This document shows positions 1 through 13,195 of a DNA stretch of 64,000 bases, piece by piece (the stretch's first letter is position 1; every line of letters begins with the position of its first letter). The DNA comes from Perilla frutescens. Its lineage: Eukaryota > Streptophyta > Magnoliopsida > Lamiales > Lamiaceae. The stretch spans positions 8,827,001 to 8,891,000 of the forward strand of contig BRKX01000007.1 of the NCBI GenBank assembly GCA_026008535.1, given 5' to 3'. A program made the position numbers and the translations under genes. Under the pieces are notes generated by a model. The model was not told the DNA's origin, did not search any database, and saw only the letters and a list, made by a program, of their open reading frames with translations.

Positions 1-575
1 TTATCATTTCATTATAAATCCGGGCATAGGAGAATTACGGACCTAGGAGGATTATGATATTGGTACATAATTATCATTTCATTATAAACCTGATAATAGA
101 AGGATTATGATATTATGATTTTAGAAAATAATTATCATTTTATTATAAATCCATAGATTATGATTTTAGTACATAATAATTATCATTTCATTATAAGCCT
201 GGTTGTAGGAGGATTATGATATGATTTTGGTACATATATAGTTATCATTTCATTATAAACCAGACTTAGATTTTTTTAGTACATAATTATTAATTCATTA
301 TAAATTCGGGCATAGGACAATTATGATTTTATATTTAAAATGTTAAGGAACAACCTAAATTTTCAAACTAATTGAACCTAGAAGGATTATGATTTTATGT
401 TTAATCTTCAAAAAATTCATTATAAACTTGGATTATGATTTTATGCTAAATTTTCAAAATATTCATTATAAACCTGGTATATGAGAATTATGATTTTATG
501 GTTCGAATGTTCGAATGTCAAGGAACAACCTAAATTTTCAAACCAATCGGACCTAAGAGGATTTTGATTTTATGT
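1..575. repeat. Degenerate tandem array, about 50-70 bp units
   Basis: The motif ttatcatttcattataaa recurs at about 1, 71, 130, 180 and 241, with shorter versions near 288, 413 and 460. Each is followed by a variable spacer containing aggattatgatttta. A second shared block (aaggaacaacctaaattttc) occurs near 349 and 520. One more decayed unit lies at about 4,162-4,250, so the family is also dispersed. No coding potential is visible. Confidence 0.7.
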
Positions 576-579
576 TAAA

Positions 580-605
580 CTAGTATTTCTCCCGTGCGAT
601 GCACG
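580..605 (-). mobile_element. Helitron-like 3' terminus
   Basis: Read on the minus strand, this segment has a short hairpin (cgtgcatcgcacg, complement of 593-605), then about ten bases, then CTAG followed by T. A hairpin a few bases upstream of a CTRR end with insertion before T is the classic plant Helitron 3' end. The body would extend to the right. I could not place the 5' TC end, so the element length is unknown. Confidence 0.45.
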
Positions 606-2191
606 AAAAAAATACATATATATGATACTTAAAATTATCGTCTAATTATCAAATGAAATAAAAAAATTATTTATATATGCTTATAATATGTAAAATAATA
701 GTTATAATTTTCAATAAATTAAATAATTCATGTTCTACTAAGGTTGCTCATCACATATATATGCATGCCTACATACATACATACATACATACATACATAC
801 ATACACACATATATATATATATATCATTCATAAATCATGGAGAAATAATTATTTATCAAAATTTACAGTGTAGTCTGCATGGAAAGATAAGTTGAAAATA
901 TTTTGGAACCGAGAGCAAAATTGGTTGTGGTCAGTAAATATATATACGAATAATATAGATTTTGGTTATTTTTAATATATATGTACACACACATACACAC
1001 ATATAATTATATAATATGAATTTATAGAGAGTAAATGGAGAATTATAATTATAATTGCCCAAAAATAACAAAAACCAATAATGACCACTGGCTCATCGAC
1101 CTCCAATCATTTAATAGTTGAGTCAACAAAAACAAACACACCACATGTGTTTTTCAAACATATTTTGGAAAAGACATAATTATGTTGATGTTTAGATTAA
1201 TTATTTACATTATATACATTTATTATTAATTTTTTCACTTCAATACACAGGATCATTACATGCATTCGATTATATCATAGTAAAAAATATATGCCTCAAA
1301 TTATTCATATCAAATAAAAGTATAAATGGATATTTGACTTGAAATATAAATAATTTTTGAATAAAATGAATATGAATCAAATAATGAATTTTGTAATATT
1401 CTACTTAGAGGTGTAAAATAATTAAATAATTATTGTGGCACCTTTTAAGTTTATTGAAAAAAATGTTTGAAATTATGATTCTTTAAAATAAACCATATAA
1501 TAATTACATTTGGAAATTATGAAAAAAAAAAACAAAAGAAATACGTTCTCCACAATTCTTTCTTCTACAAGTGATCGTGATTAAATAATGTATAATCTCA
1601 AAATTATAAGGACATTAAATTATGTATGTGGCATTATGGAATCTAGGAATATGTAAATAAAAATAAATTTACAATTAATTAATATATTTGAATTCATAAA
1701 TAAAAAATAGAGCAATGCAAATATTCATTCCTATGTATTTTGAAATAAAGAGAATGTTGTATTTTTTTTATTTACAATATTTCCCCCATTCTAAAAATAT
1801 AAATAATTAATATTGTACTCTTAAGTTGTATTTTTTTCCTTTGAAATTAAAAGTTAACAAATTAAATAAAATCACAATTCAATGTTACATACTAAAATAG
1901 AAATGAAAAAAAAAAATGAATTATGAGGACAAACGGAAGGCTTGATCAAAATATAAACGGAAATTTATGAGAAACACTAAAATATGAAGAGATTGTGTAA
2001 ATTCTTTTCATACACAACTACCCCATAAAAGGTTGAAATAAGCAGAGTTTCATGATCTATTCAAACTACTGCAATCTCATTTGGTTGTAGTTGTGTTGTT
2101 TGCATTAAAATGCTATGAAAACCAAATCAATATTATTCAAGAACACCAGACCATTCAAATGTAAGCACTATGTGCAACTTAAGATGAACTA

Positions 2192-2290
<99 letters not shown>

Positions 2291-2635
2291 AACCTTGAGG
2301 ATTGTTGAAACGAACAAAGTTCAATTTATAGAAGTGTGAGCTGCACATATTTAATTCAAAAATTAAAAATATAAATATTCCCTCACCTACACACACATAT
2401 TAGTTTGCATTAGAAATATAATTTTTTTTTCCTATAAATTCTTAAATAAAATAAAAATTAAGACACAATTAGGGGGGATGTGGTGCATAATTTATGTCGA
2501 GCATCTTTTTTTAAGAAAAATTAATTAGATAATTATTTTATTTTACATAATTAATATATTAAAATATTTTATTTTAATTACATGGAAATATGTTGTGGCA
2601 ATAAAATATTTTTAAATATATTATGCTTATATATA
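606..2635. other. AT-rich intergenic DNA with microsatellites
   Basis: No gene is visible. It contains a (CATA)n run followed by (TA)n at about 770-826, an (AAT)n run of roughly 23 units at 2,192-2,260 and an (AAAT)n run at 2,261-2,291. The left part may be the body of the Helitron-like element ending at 580. Short open frames here are low-complexity translations. Confidence 0.6.
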
Positions 2636-3980
2636 CGTATAGCCAAGGATTGAAATATCGCAATATATCAGGGATTTTGACATTGCGATATGGATATGGG
2701 GGAGAATATCTTTTTTTCTGCGTATCGGCGAAATATCGCAATATATCGCCATATATCACAATAAATTGCAATATATCGCAAGAAATCGTAATTTTTTTAT
2801 ATTTCTATAATATATTTTGATTTTTATTTAATGCTATATATTTTTATGGTCTTTTTTAGGTCTTCAATAATGTAATTATTTGAGTTGCGATATTCTTTGC
2901 TTTACAAAAACACTCACACCACTTAACAAGTTGGACCTAAACTCTAATGGTGTAGCTCAATTTGAAAATGAGGTAACATAATTTTTAAATAGTAGTTATC
3001 ATATTTTTGTTTTAAGATAAGATATCATATTATCATATTAGTTATCATATTTTGGTTGTGTTAAATGTGAAGCTTACATATTTTTGTGACGGGAGAAAAG
3101 GATTTGTTGATCGTGCCGCAATTGCTTCTCGATCTACTATGGTGCCATGTAAGTCTTTTACTTAATATTTTCAAATAGAGCTTGTTTAAATAATTTAAGA
3201 TCATGTATTCAATGATATTGAATCACTTTCAGCCAATCTTGATTCTCTGAATATGGGTGACATTGATCATAGTGATACGTCCCAAGATTCATATGCTTCT
3301 TACACATATGGGAGTTCATAATTTGATTGGACTCTTCAAAATGTGTATGTAGGTCAAAATGTGCATCAACAAAATAATTGGGTCAGTGAACATTATCCAA
3401 TCCATGGTTAAGCTATTGGAAGAAATCAAGAAACACACCAATCGCATGTGCAAAATTATATCCAGAATTACTCTAATGTGATGAGTTGGTACCAATATTG
3501 TTTGGAACAAGATGATATTCCATCTACTATATTATGAGGATAATTATATACAAAATTACTCTAATGTGATGAGTTGGTACCAATATTGTTTGGAACAAGA
3601 TGACATTTCATCTACTATATTTGAACCTCATATATAGATCCCCATTTTGGTATTAATTGTATTTTATAATATTTATTTTAGTTATTTTATATTGTATTGT
3701 ATATTATTTTATCAAATGTATTGTCTCAGACATATTTATATAATGTATTATTCATATATTTGCTTTCAAAATACAATTCTATCAAAATTTTGAGTAGAAC
3801 ATGCGCATAATAATATGTTATAATAGTTCCTAAAATTTCTTGCTAAATTTCCAAGATTTTAATATAATTTCCGTCATTTTTTTCAATTTTCTGCGATATC
3901 GATATGCAATATCGATATATCCATAAAATTGAAGTTGCGATATATGGTGCGATAACGATATTTTCATCCTTGCGTATAGC
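2636..3980. mobile_element. Non-autonomous hAT-type DNA transposon
   Basis: The element proper is 2,644-3,972. Its ends are imperfect terminal inverted repeats: caaggattgaaatatcg on the left and caaggatgaaaatatcg on the complement of the right end. It is flanked by a perfect 8-bp direct repeat, cgtatagc, at 2,636-2,643 and 3,973-3,980; 8-bp duplications are typical of hAT elements. Both subterminal regions are full of atatcgc motifs, also usual for the superfamily. The interior (about 3,080-3,640, plus) keeps coding-like sequence with stops, including VMSWYQYCLEQDD, encoded twice because of a local duplication of roughly 75-85 bp near 3,470-3,620. That may be a transposase C-terminal remnant, which I cannot prove by eye. 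Confidence 0.7.
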
Positions 3981-5520
3981 TATGTTTTTAAGAGCTATAT
4001 ATACCCATATCTATGTGTGTAAAATATAATATATTATATTATGTATGATATATAATTGAATTAATATATATTTATTGATCTTACTAAATTGGGAGTGTTT
4101 TGACAAGAAAATATAAAGGTTGCTAAAAGTAGGATCTTTGTGTTTTTATGTATATAAAGTTTTTCAAAACATTCATTATAAACCCGATAGTAAAAAGATT
4201 ATAATATTATGATTTTAGTATAATTATGATCTAGGAGATTTGTAGGAAATAAAGCTCTTAACCGCTAATCTATTATCTATCTATGATATAAGTATTGAAT
4301 ATTATAAATATATATATATATATATATAAAATAAGACATATGTGCATATATCGCGGTCCTTAATTTTTTTGGAGGCCTAAGGACACCGCCTCATTCGCCT
4401 TATGTAAAGATCGGCCACTTCGTCATCCAAATCCGAAAATCCATCATTGTCTCATTCATTGGCCTGAGATTTGGTTTTGGATGGAGACGAAATTGTCCAT
4501 TCTTTTTTTAATTATTCCTCAAGTTTCCTAAGATGCTGGTGAAGTTCTTCCATTAGTTCTTCTGATTCCCCTTACACTAACTCCCCCATTTCCTGCATTG
4601 CTCTTTCAATTATCCTTCCTCTAACTCCCCCATTGCCTGCATTGCTCTTTCAATTATCCTTCCTCTAACTCCCTCCGCTTCCCACATTCTTGCCCCTCTG
4701 CGCTTCCTTCCTCTAATGGTGTGGGTGGAGAGTCTCGAGACCGCTTCTTTTGTCCTTTGTCTTTCTTCTTAGGGTCATTTGCAAAGATAATCGAAGCAAT
4801 GGAGAAATCATGCACCGAACAACAAGGTTCCGGATTTCACTTAAGCACGAGTTTTTGTTTTGTTTGAATGAGTAAAAATATTTCTGCTCTTTTCGTTTGC
4901 CTAATTATTACAATTTTTAATTATATTTTGAGTAAACTTTTTAATGATGTTTCGATAATTATTTTTAAAAACCTGGTTGATTGGGCCCAACAAGACTTGT
5001 CTAGTTTCGCTCGATGTTGTTTGTGTTATTTTCCCCGCTCCTGCTAACTATGAATGCGCTAATTTGCATGCATTAATACGAACTTACACAAGCATCATCG
5101 TACACCATGACAACACATTGCCATCTGCAACTGCTGATGTGTTTTGATCGATTTTCTTGTTTTCATTATTTCCATTCTTTTAATCTATTTTCTTCTTTCT
5201 GCAGTCTCTTTCATAGTGGTTTGATCCACCATAATAATGGCATTTGAAGTCTTTTCGAGGTTTAGATTTTACCCTGGATTTGTCTCTTGAATATTGAGAG
5301 TTTTTGCTTTTACTTCTCTCTCAATCCTAAAAAAAAAAAAAAAAAAAAAAAACCATCGCCTTTGACTCAGAGGAATTATTTTGCTCTTTTCTTCTGAACT
5401 CTTTATTCAGAAGATAATCTTTGACCATCTGCAAGGTCAGTGTTCTGTTTCGACTGATCAGTTGGTGTAATGAAAAGTTGGGCCTTGTGACGTAGGAAGA
5501 TACACAATTCATTCAAAAGA
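3981..5520. other. Intergenic DNA, no gene seen
   Basis: Contains one decayed unit of the 5'-end repeat family (about 4,162-4,250), a TA run at about 4,309-4,328, a local direct duplication of about 43-45 bp (about 4,578-4,670, ctaactcccccatt...) and a 25-base A run near 5,328-5,351. No supported coding region. Confidence 0.5.
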
Positions 5521-5572
5521 AGTTTCCGAATTTTGATCCTTGCGGACAAGGATTAAAATCGGCGGGGGGTAA

Positions 5573-6066
5573 TGTTGTATCCTTAATGTTTCTGGATTTG
5601 AAGTAGAAGGAGACAAAGGTTGCAGCAGTTCGCAAGACTCCATTTTTAGGGCTCGAGCGAGGAGAATTGAAATTAGGGATCGAAAAAGGGGATATACGAC
5701 CCTGAGTAGGACGGATTCAGGTCGGGTTGGAGACGAGAAGCCTGGAGCGGGTCAGATAGTGGCAATGGGTTGAATTATTCGCCTATTAGACCAGAGAAGT
5801 AGTTATTGGGCTTATTAGTTATTTCAATTAAGGACCGAGTCCAATTGCTAGTTAGGGTTGATGTGTTTCAATTAAGTGGTCCCCATTTGTATGGTTTAAA
5901 TATGCTACAAAACCTTATGAAAGGGTATGAGAAAATTATCCAAAGTTTCTTCCCCCCCTCTCTCTCTCACTCTAGGCTTCTTTCCCTAATCTCTGCTGTT
6001 CTATTACAATTTATTTTGATTTCGCTGTTATCTCTATCCGTACATTACAGAATCCCTTAATTGCAC
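5573..6066 (+). mobile_element. Probable LTR of a Ty3/gypsy element (3' LTR)
   Basis: A polypurine-type tract (ggcggggggtaa, 5,561-5,572) is followed directly by TGTTGTATCC, the usual layout at the 3' end of an LTR retrotransposon. Just upstream (about 5,490-5,560) a frame reads FRILILADKD before a stop, which resembles the C-terminal tail of a pol polyprotein. The right boundary, set at a ttgcaca near 6,066, is a guess. No internal region is preserved to the left beyond that tail. Confidence 0.4.
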
Positions 6067-6137
6067 AAACCCATATAAAATTGGGAAGAAAAAGAATAAA
6101 AATAGCCGCAACACCACATAATCCATAACAAGGTATA

Positions 6138-6310
6138 TATTTTCAAAGATAAATTACATGCTACACTAGGGTGTAGTGCATTGCTGTCGCGATAGACCTA
6201 ATGTTGTGACTTCCTCATCTGTCTCAATAGACCTATTGTGACACTTACAAAAGTCTATTATGACAGTAATGCACTACACTAGTGTAGCATGAAATTTACC
6301 TATTTTCAAA
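6138..6310. mobile_element. Mutator-like MITE with 10-bp target duplication
   Basis: The body, 6,148-6,300, starts gataaattacatgctacac and ends with the inverted counterpart of ggtaaatttcatgctacac. The arms pair over roughly 40 bp, including gtagtgcatt. A perfect 10-bp direct repeat, tattttcaaa, flanks it at 6,138-6,147 and 6,301-6,310. Duplications of 9-11 bp are characteristic of Mutator-like elements. No coding capacity. Confidence 0.75.
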
Positions 6311-7090
6311 TTACTAGGTGAAAGTAGAATCACTAGTTTTGACTTCAAACATTTTGGTCTTACTCGAGCGTATTTATGACTTAGTAAGTTTCAGTTCAAC
6401 GTTACCGATAGAAAAACTTGAATTTTGTGGGTTTGTGGTACAGTTTGCTGCTAGGGAGTAGGGATGTTCTCTCCCTCATAAGGAAGGATTTGTAATGCCT
6501 CTGCTTCTGAGCTTCGTTTTAAATTTCTACTACTGGACCTCTTTTTTAGGCTTCCTACAATCAATATTTTCGCTATTCACGCTGAACAATGTTTATGGCT
6601 CATATTAACTTATTCAATTGTGATTAAAAAAAATGATTTGCAGCTATCATATAATATCACGAGAAAAATATCTTACTGTTACATTGTGATTCTAGATAGT
6701 ATGTATTCGTTTTGTATTTATGGAATTGCTTCACGGGCACTGCAGTAGTGATGAAGGCTCGTGATGGACGTGGTCCAGCAACAATGCTTACAAATTGTAC
6801 TCTGCAATTGCTTGATATTTTCTCCTCAGATGAAATCATGATGCATCGAATGAGTTAGACCTTTTCCCCTCTTTTTAAATTTCATTTGGTTAGTGTATAA
6901 TTTTATATTATTATTTAGGGTTTATAACTATTTTTAGTATTTTAATTTTTATTTTTTAGTTAATACTAGTATATCTCTCATACCCTTTATTATTATGGAG
7001 ATTGACCCAATTGCTCTTTATTTTTCTCTCTGGCCCATTCCCTTTATTTTTCCTCTCGGCCCATCTGCAAGCCCATTTCCCTTAAACCTA
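6311..7090. other. AT-rich intergenic DNA, no gene seen
   Basis: No supported feature apart from a stretch at about 6,850-6,975 (cccctctttttaaatttcatttggtt, then tttagggtttataac) that matches the family repeated at 10.8-12.6 kb. Confidence 0.5.
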
Positions 7091-9120
7091 ATTTTCTATA
7101 TATGATTTCCCTAACCCTAAATTACCATAAGTTGATCTCTCCCTCCCCTATTAAACCCTCGGGCCGTTTTATTTCCTCTCAAGCTCTATCTCTGATCTTT
7201 GCAAGTGTTGAGCTCTTTAAAGCCTTCCTCTCCGTTTCTTTGGTCGAAATCCTGATCCCTGGATCCCTGAGTGGCTGTGAGTTGAGAGCAAGTGTGAGCC
7301 CTGGTGTGTCGTTTTGCACCAAAAATAAATGTTCCGACAGCAGTCGGTTTGCCCAAACTGCACAGTACAGCGATGAGCGAGATCGTCTCCCAAAGGACCG
7401 GCGAGAATTATTCTATACTTCCAATCTGCAGAAACCAACTTTAAAAAGGGGGGAAATTTATGGGTATAAACTGTAGTGCACGAAAATAATTAAATAACAA
7501 GGAATTAAAATACACACACGAGCAACGGGTTTAAACAAATAATTAGAAATATTCCGGATATCAACTACTCCACTCTGGCACAATTATACTGATCCTCGAT
7601 TCAAGAATATAATTAATTATCACATGTAAATCAGTTGCGGATGCCGAAGACACTTACTGACACATCCCTATTTCTCCGTATTTTCTCGAATGGCAGGAAG
7701 ACACTTCACCACACATTTTCTCTAATCAACTAACAACCCAAAAGAGACACTCTTATAGATTTAATTAGCCGATTGCTTTATGATCGAGAGAAACCCGATT
7801 CTAATCTAGCGAACTCTGACACAGGATCACCGAACCAGATTATTATCCCCACAGTATTAGCTACTGATTTTACCACTAATTAATCCTAAACCACGATTAC
7901 GTATGGCTGAATTAATTGGCTAGTGATTAATTCCTATACTCCGAATATTCGCGACTACTCGGTTTAATCGAAACAATCACGACTCGACTTACGGAGGATA
8001 ATAAATACACATGCATGAATTAATTGAGAAAAAACGTTTAGATCTCACAGATTTAATTGGCCAGAGCTTCGTGAGTTGATCCCGGAATAGGAGCGAGTCT
8101 AGCTCGAATTCATAATCAGAACTGAACTTCAAATTATTGTTTGAGTAGCAACGATGAAAAGAATGAAAATAGAAGAATAAAAATATGTTCCGCGTCTCTC
8201 TGCTCTGCTGCGTTTTCTTGCTGCTGTGTTGCGTTGATATGGATGGATAAATCCTAATCTATGTTAATATCCTTAAATAAAATAGTATCCACATGGAAAT
8301 TAACATCCTAATCTAATCCCAACTAGGAAAGTGATAAAATAAGGACTCCAAGTCGGTGGAACAGCTGTGAGACGCGTCCAAACCATGGGCTTTAGTTAAA
8401 ATCCGTGCTCCAGCCCAAATTTGCGCGCACAGGCCCAGAAACTGCTATCTCTGCACTCGGTCCCGGCAGTATGCCCAAACGGCATGGTTCTCCCGAACTT
8501 CCAGCTTCAGCTTTTCTTTGCACAGCTTGATCTCCTACCAAAAGCATGCCACTTTCTTCATCTTTGTATAGATTACCTGCAAAACCCTCAAGGCATAACA
8601 TTCTCCTAAAAAGACATCATTATACGGCAATCAACACGATGAAATCACATCAAATTGGCCCAAAATATTAAGTAGAAATGGCCCAATCAAGCCCTAACCT
8701 GTTTGAGTGAAATAGAGGGCTTCAAGCCACCGATCCCACTTCAAATCCCCTTTGTGGCCTGAGTTATTATCGCCAGAAGTCGCAGTGCCCCCGACGGGAA
8801 AGATCTGAGCCTAAGTGTCCAAGAGACACATCTTTCCCACTTCTCAACTCTCTGATTTTCACTTTTTCTACTTTATTCTTTCTGTTCTTTGTTTTTCTGG
8901 CTTCTGCTCTAGTTTTGTTTTTTTTTTCTTGCTCGATACTAACTCTCTTGAATTGCAGATCTTAACATTTGAAGAAACTAGCCACGAGTCTGTGAAGAAG
9001 ACAAAGTCTGAGACTCCTTAAAGGGCTAATCCATTGAGTTGTGAACCCTAGTTGCTTGAGCAACTGTGTGGGTGAACCGAGAAGGTTGGGAACCAAGAAG
9101 GTGAACTCCCGGCTAGGCAC
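7091..9120. other. Unassigned higher-complexity region, possible old LTR retroelement
   Basis: This stretch is less AT-rich than its surroundings and has no long open frame. On the minus strand at about 7,293-7,320 a TGGTGCAAAACGACACACC sequence could be a primer-binding site, with a possible LTR to its right (about 7,480-8,690). Without a second LTR or any pol sequence this stays a guess. Short open frames at 7,102-7,476 and 8,421-8,609 lack codon structure or recognisable domains. Confidence 0.25.
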
Positions 9121-10600
9121 GATAACCAACAATTATCTATACATGTTTAGACGCGTTATTGTGTATATATGTATAGATAATGTACAAATTGAATGATCAT
9201 AATTTTAAATTTAATAAGTGTCATGTAATAATAGATAAATTATATATGAAGGTAAATTACAATAAAAAATAACACAATTGTTAAATTTCATATAAATTTT
9301 GAAATACTCCTTTATATACGATATTTTTAGTAAAATGATTGATATATATTATATATAATAATAAATAAAGATGTAGCAACATATTTTGAACACAATTTAT
9401 ATTTTTTACATTCTTAATGGAATGAGAAATTTATCTTATCTACTTTAATCGTGTATTTATTATATTATTCGCATAAAATTTGAAGGTTTCGCAAACTCAT
9501 AAATTCGTAATAGGTACAAATAACGAATTAATCATTATTTTTATAATCATTACAGATTTATTACTTTTGAAACGCAAATTCAAAATTCTGTACTACCAAA
9601 ATTTCGAAATTATTCAATATAATTTTGTTACAAAAATTATTCAAGCTTCAACATCAATATAGTAACTATTGTGAGCAAACACTTGTCATTATAATATGTT
9701 GAATAAGATATATTAAAATAAATTTTAAAAAAATATATCATGTTGAAACATCAACGGTCTACAATATTATCATTTAGTTGCAGGACAATGTCTAACCTAT
9801 AAATTAGGTTAAGAAATTTTTTATATAAAAATTATATATGGGCGAGCATTAAATATACGAAAACAATACGACTCAAACACGATGAAAAAGATCGGTAAAA
9901 ATTAAACTCTACAACCCAACTCAATTTGTTAACAAGGAAAACCTAACTTTACCAGTGGAATGGTAATGCATCATCCAAATTATTCCCCGTTCTTTAAACG
10001 CAAGCAAGAAACAAATAGGCTTTTACTGCTCAATTTGTTATATCATTCAAAAATTAGAGTCATGTTCTAATTATTGGTAAAGAAAACACACAAGTAAACA
10101 AATTTGCTTAAAAAAATAGAATAAAAAAAAAAACTTCAGCCTAATGAGAATTTCATTATTAGAATCACAAGTCAAATTAAATATTTTCATATTTGAAATT
10201 GATGCAAAGCGTCAGTTGAAATGATTAATGCTTCAACAAAAATTAATACCCTATACGTTGAAATGAATTAAAATGAAAAGAATTAAACAAAAGAAAAAAA
10301 AAGAACAAAAGAGTTATAAAATTGAAATAAAAGAAAAAAATGAATAAAAGGTAAAAAAAGAACGAAAGGAAAAAAAAGTAAAAATAAAAAATCGATTGAA
10401 GGAAAAAAAGTGGAAAGTAGGTAACGGAAAAATGAGGAAAGTAAGTGGAAGGCAGATAACAAAAAAAAAGGATAAAAAGTGGAAAGTAAAAGAGGAAGAA
10501 ATAATCGAACACAAGCCTCATGACTTTAAAGCTAATACAACAACCACTATAACAATGGCTGCATCTTGAAAAAATTGGCCAAACAATTATTTTAAATAAA
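9121..10600. other. AT-rich DNA with a purine-rich tract, no gene seen
   Basis: 9,121-10,240 shows nothing recognisable. About 10,268-10,510 is a low-complexity A/G-rich tract (gaaaaaaa..., ggaaagtaag...) on the plus strand. Its apparent minus-strand open frames encode only Phe/Leu/Ser/Tyr runs and are artefacts of composition. Confidence 0.55.
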
Positions 10601-10619
10601 GTTTTTAGTGATCTTTTTT

Positions 10620-12720
10620 TATTATAATTTTGCCCTTATGATTTTGCTTTAATATATGTATGTATAGATAATTGATTTTTGGGGTTGATTAATCCAAACT
10701 TAGGGTATATATTTTTTTAAAATTTCAATTTTTACATACAAAATATTAATTAGGTAGTCGGGAATTTTATGCTCTAGAATGAGTTAGACATTTTCCTCTC
10801 TTTTTAAATTTCATTTGGTTATTATAATTTTACATTATTATTTAGGGTTTATAACAATTTTTTAATATTTTTATTTTTATTTTTTAGTTAATATAATTGA
10901 TTTTTAGGATTGATTATTCCAAACTTAGGGTATATAATTTTTTAAAATTTCAATTTTTACAAAAAATAAATAAATAAATTAGGATTAGTTATAATATAAA
11001 AAAATATTTTCATGAAAAATATTATTATAGCTATGTAATTTTGATGTTGGCACACGGTTGATATGCACAGTTTTGGACTAGAAGATATCATCCGAATGAA
11101 CCACTTGAGATTTATCCAGTCCAAAGTTGTGAGTACGAACCATATACCAAACATCAAAATTATTAATTTTTCTTCCATTTTTTTCTTCAATTTTAATTTC
11201 TTTTGATTTAATATAATTTTACATTATTATTTAGAGTTTATTCCACCCAATTAGGGTTTATAATTATTTTTTAGTATTTATTTTTTAGTTTTTAATTAAT
11301 ATAATTAATTTTTAGGGTTGATTATTCCAAACTTAGGGTATATGATTTTTTAAAATTTTAATTTTTACCAATAAATATTAATTATATTAGATTATTTATG
11401 ATATAAATAAATTTTATTTTTATGAAAATATTATTAAAACTATGCAATTTTGATGTTGGCACAAAGTTGGTACACACAACCACTTGAGATCTTCTAGTCC
11501 AAAGTTGTATGTACTAGGCGTGTACCAAACATCAAATTATTAGTTTTTCTTCAATTTTAATTTCTTTTGGTTTAAAATTTATTCCACCCAATTATGATTT
11601 TTAATTAGAGGCAAATTTTTAGCAAAAAATGTTTTTAAACACTATTTAATATATATATATATTTCTAGTCACTTGGACAAAATAATCCTATGTCGTGCAC
11701 CCTAGACGTCGTGCAACAATGTAAAATTACAATACTGCACGAATACACTTAGTCGTGTAATTCTATTCCTTTAGTAGTGTAAATTTGAATTGTTGCACGA
11801 CTATGCCTAGTCATGTACCTTCAATTCGTGCCAACACTATATAAATTTATAATGTTGCACGAATGTACCTAGTCGTGGACCTCATTTGTGTAGCAATATT
11901 AATTTGTACTACTACTACTACACGATCATATTTCATTCATGCACTCAAATAGTGCACTTTAGTTGTGCAACTCACAATTTTAATGAAGGGTAATTAAGTA
12001 TTTTCAGTGAAAAAGTGGCTATAAATAATCTTTTTTTTAAAAAAAAAATAAAATGGCTAAAAACATAATTTACTAAATGAAAATGACTATTTTTATACAT
12101 TACCACTTTTTAATTATTATTTGGCATTTAATTTTTTATTGTTTTTAGTTAATGTAATTTATTTCTGGGGTTGATTATACCAAACTTAGGGTATATAATT
12201 TTTTAAAATTTCAATTTTACCAATAAATATTCATTAGGATTAGTAATAATATAATAAATTTTATTTTTATGAAAAATATTATTAAAACTATGTAATTTTC
12301 ATGTTTGCACACAGTTGGCACACACAATTTTAGATTAGAGGATTTCATCTTAACGAACCACTTGAGATTCACTAATCCCAGTTGTGTGTAGCATCCATCT
12401 ACCAAGCCATCAAAAAATTATTAGTGTTACATCTATTTTTCTTCAATTTTTATTTTTTTGGTTTGGTATAATTTTACATTATTACTTAGAGTTTATTCCA
12501 CCGAATTAGGATTTATAATTATTTTATAGTATTTAATTTTTAATTAATATAATTGATTTTTAGTGCTGATTATTCTAAATTTAGGGTATATAATATTTTA
12601 AAATTTCAATTTTTACCAAATAAATATTAATTAGGATTAGTTGTAATATAATAATTTTTATTTTTATAAAAAATATATTAAAACTATACAATATTAATAT
12701 TGGCATATGTTAGATACACA
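10620..12720. repeat. Array of diverged repeat units
   Basis: Two linked modules recur. Module 1 contains gattattccaaacttagggt and occurs near 10,690, 10,910, 11,310, 12,170 and, decayed, 12,560. Module 2 contains atgttggcacac/accacttgaga and occurs at about 10,970-11,170, 11,385-11,545, 12,225-12,420 and partly at 12,640-12,720. Spacing between copies is irregular (about 400-850 bp), so this looks like repeated insertion or segmental duplication of a MITE-like family rather than a satellite. No function is visible. Confidence 0.6.
11690..11955. repeat. Degenerate short repeats with a ttgcacga core
   Basis: Variants of gttgcacgaNtaNNNNtagtcgtg recur four to five times at roughly 60-70 bp spacing within this block. 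It sits between copies of the larger array. No coding potential. Confidence 0.45.
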
Positions 12721-12728
12721 CAAATTTG

Positions 12729-12812
12729 TAAAATCCATGATGTGCTAACATTTATTAAAATCAACAATAAATCCATAACGTGCCAACATTTATAAAAATC
12801 AACAATAAACGT
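12729..12812. repeat. Two-copy direct repeat, about 42 bp
   Basis: The segments starting tccatgatgtgctaacattt and tccataacgtgccaacattt are adjacent, and both end aaaatcaacaataaa. A local duplication with no visible role. Confidence 0.6.
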
Positions 12813-13195
12813 CACAATAGAATATGCAATGGTACAAAACAAATATCTAATTAACGCCTCGTGTTTATAAAAAAATGATTGATAAGATCAGAATGATAGA
12901 TTATAATAAATCTTAATTATGAAAAAAATGAACCATAATAAAAATGAAATGTAGTGTTATTTTTTAGTTTATTATAATCTTTCATTTTTAATTTTTAATT
13001 TTTAGCAAACAATTTTATGAGGATTGGTCATAATTACTCTAGTTTCTAAAGAGAGTTTCTAGTCCCTTAAAAACTGTATATATAGTTTCTATTTCAATTA
13101 TTGGATTTTAAAGAGCTTTTAAGCATAAGACTGCAGACTGCAGAGGATCCCAGTTCACTTCGAACCTCAGCTTCTCAGCCACCGCCACCGGAGCC

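Noticed and set aside
677..895. Open frame of 72 codons
   Set aside because: Mostly a translated CATA/TA microsatellite; no domain or splice context.
2133..2396. Open frame with long Tyr run
   Set aside because: Produced by the (AAT)n and (AAAT)n microsatellites.
7102..7476. 124-codon plus-strand frame
   Set aside because: No recognisable domain; lies in a possible LTR or leader region, with a comparable frame on the other strand.
10243..10521. Overlapping Phe/Leu-rich minus-strand frames
   Set aside because: Translation of a purine-rich low-complexity tract on the opposite strand.
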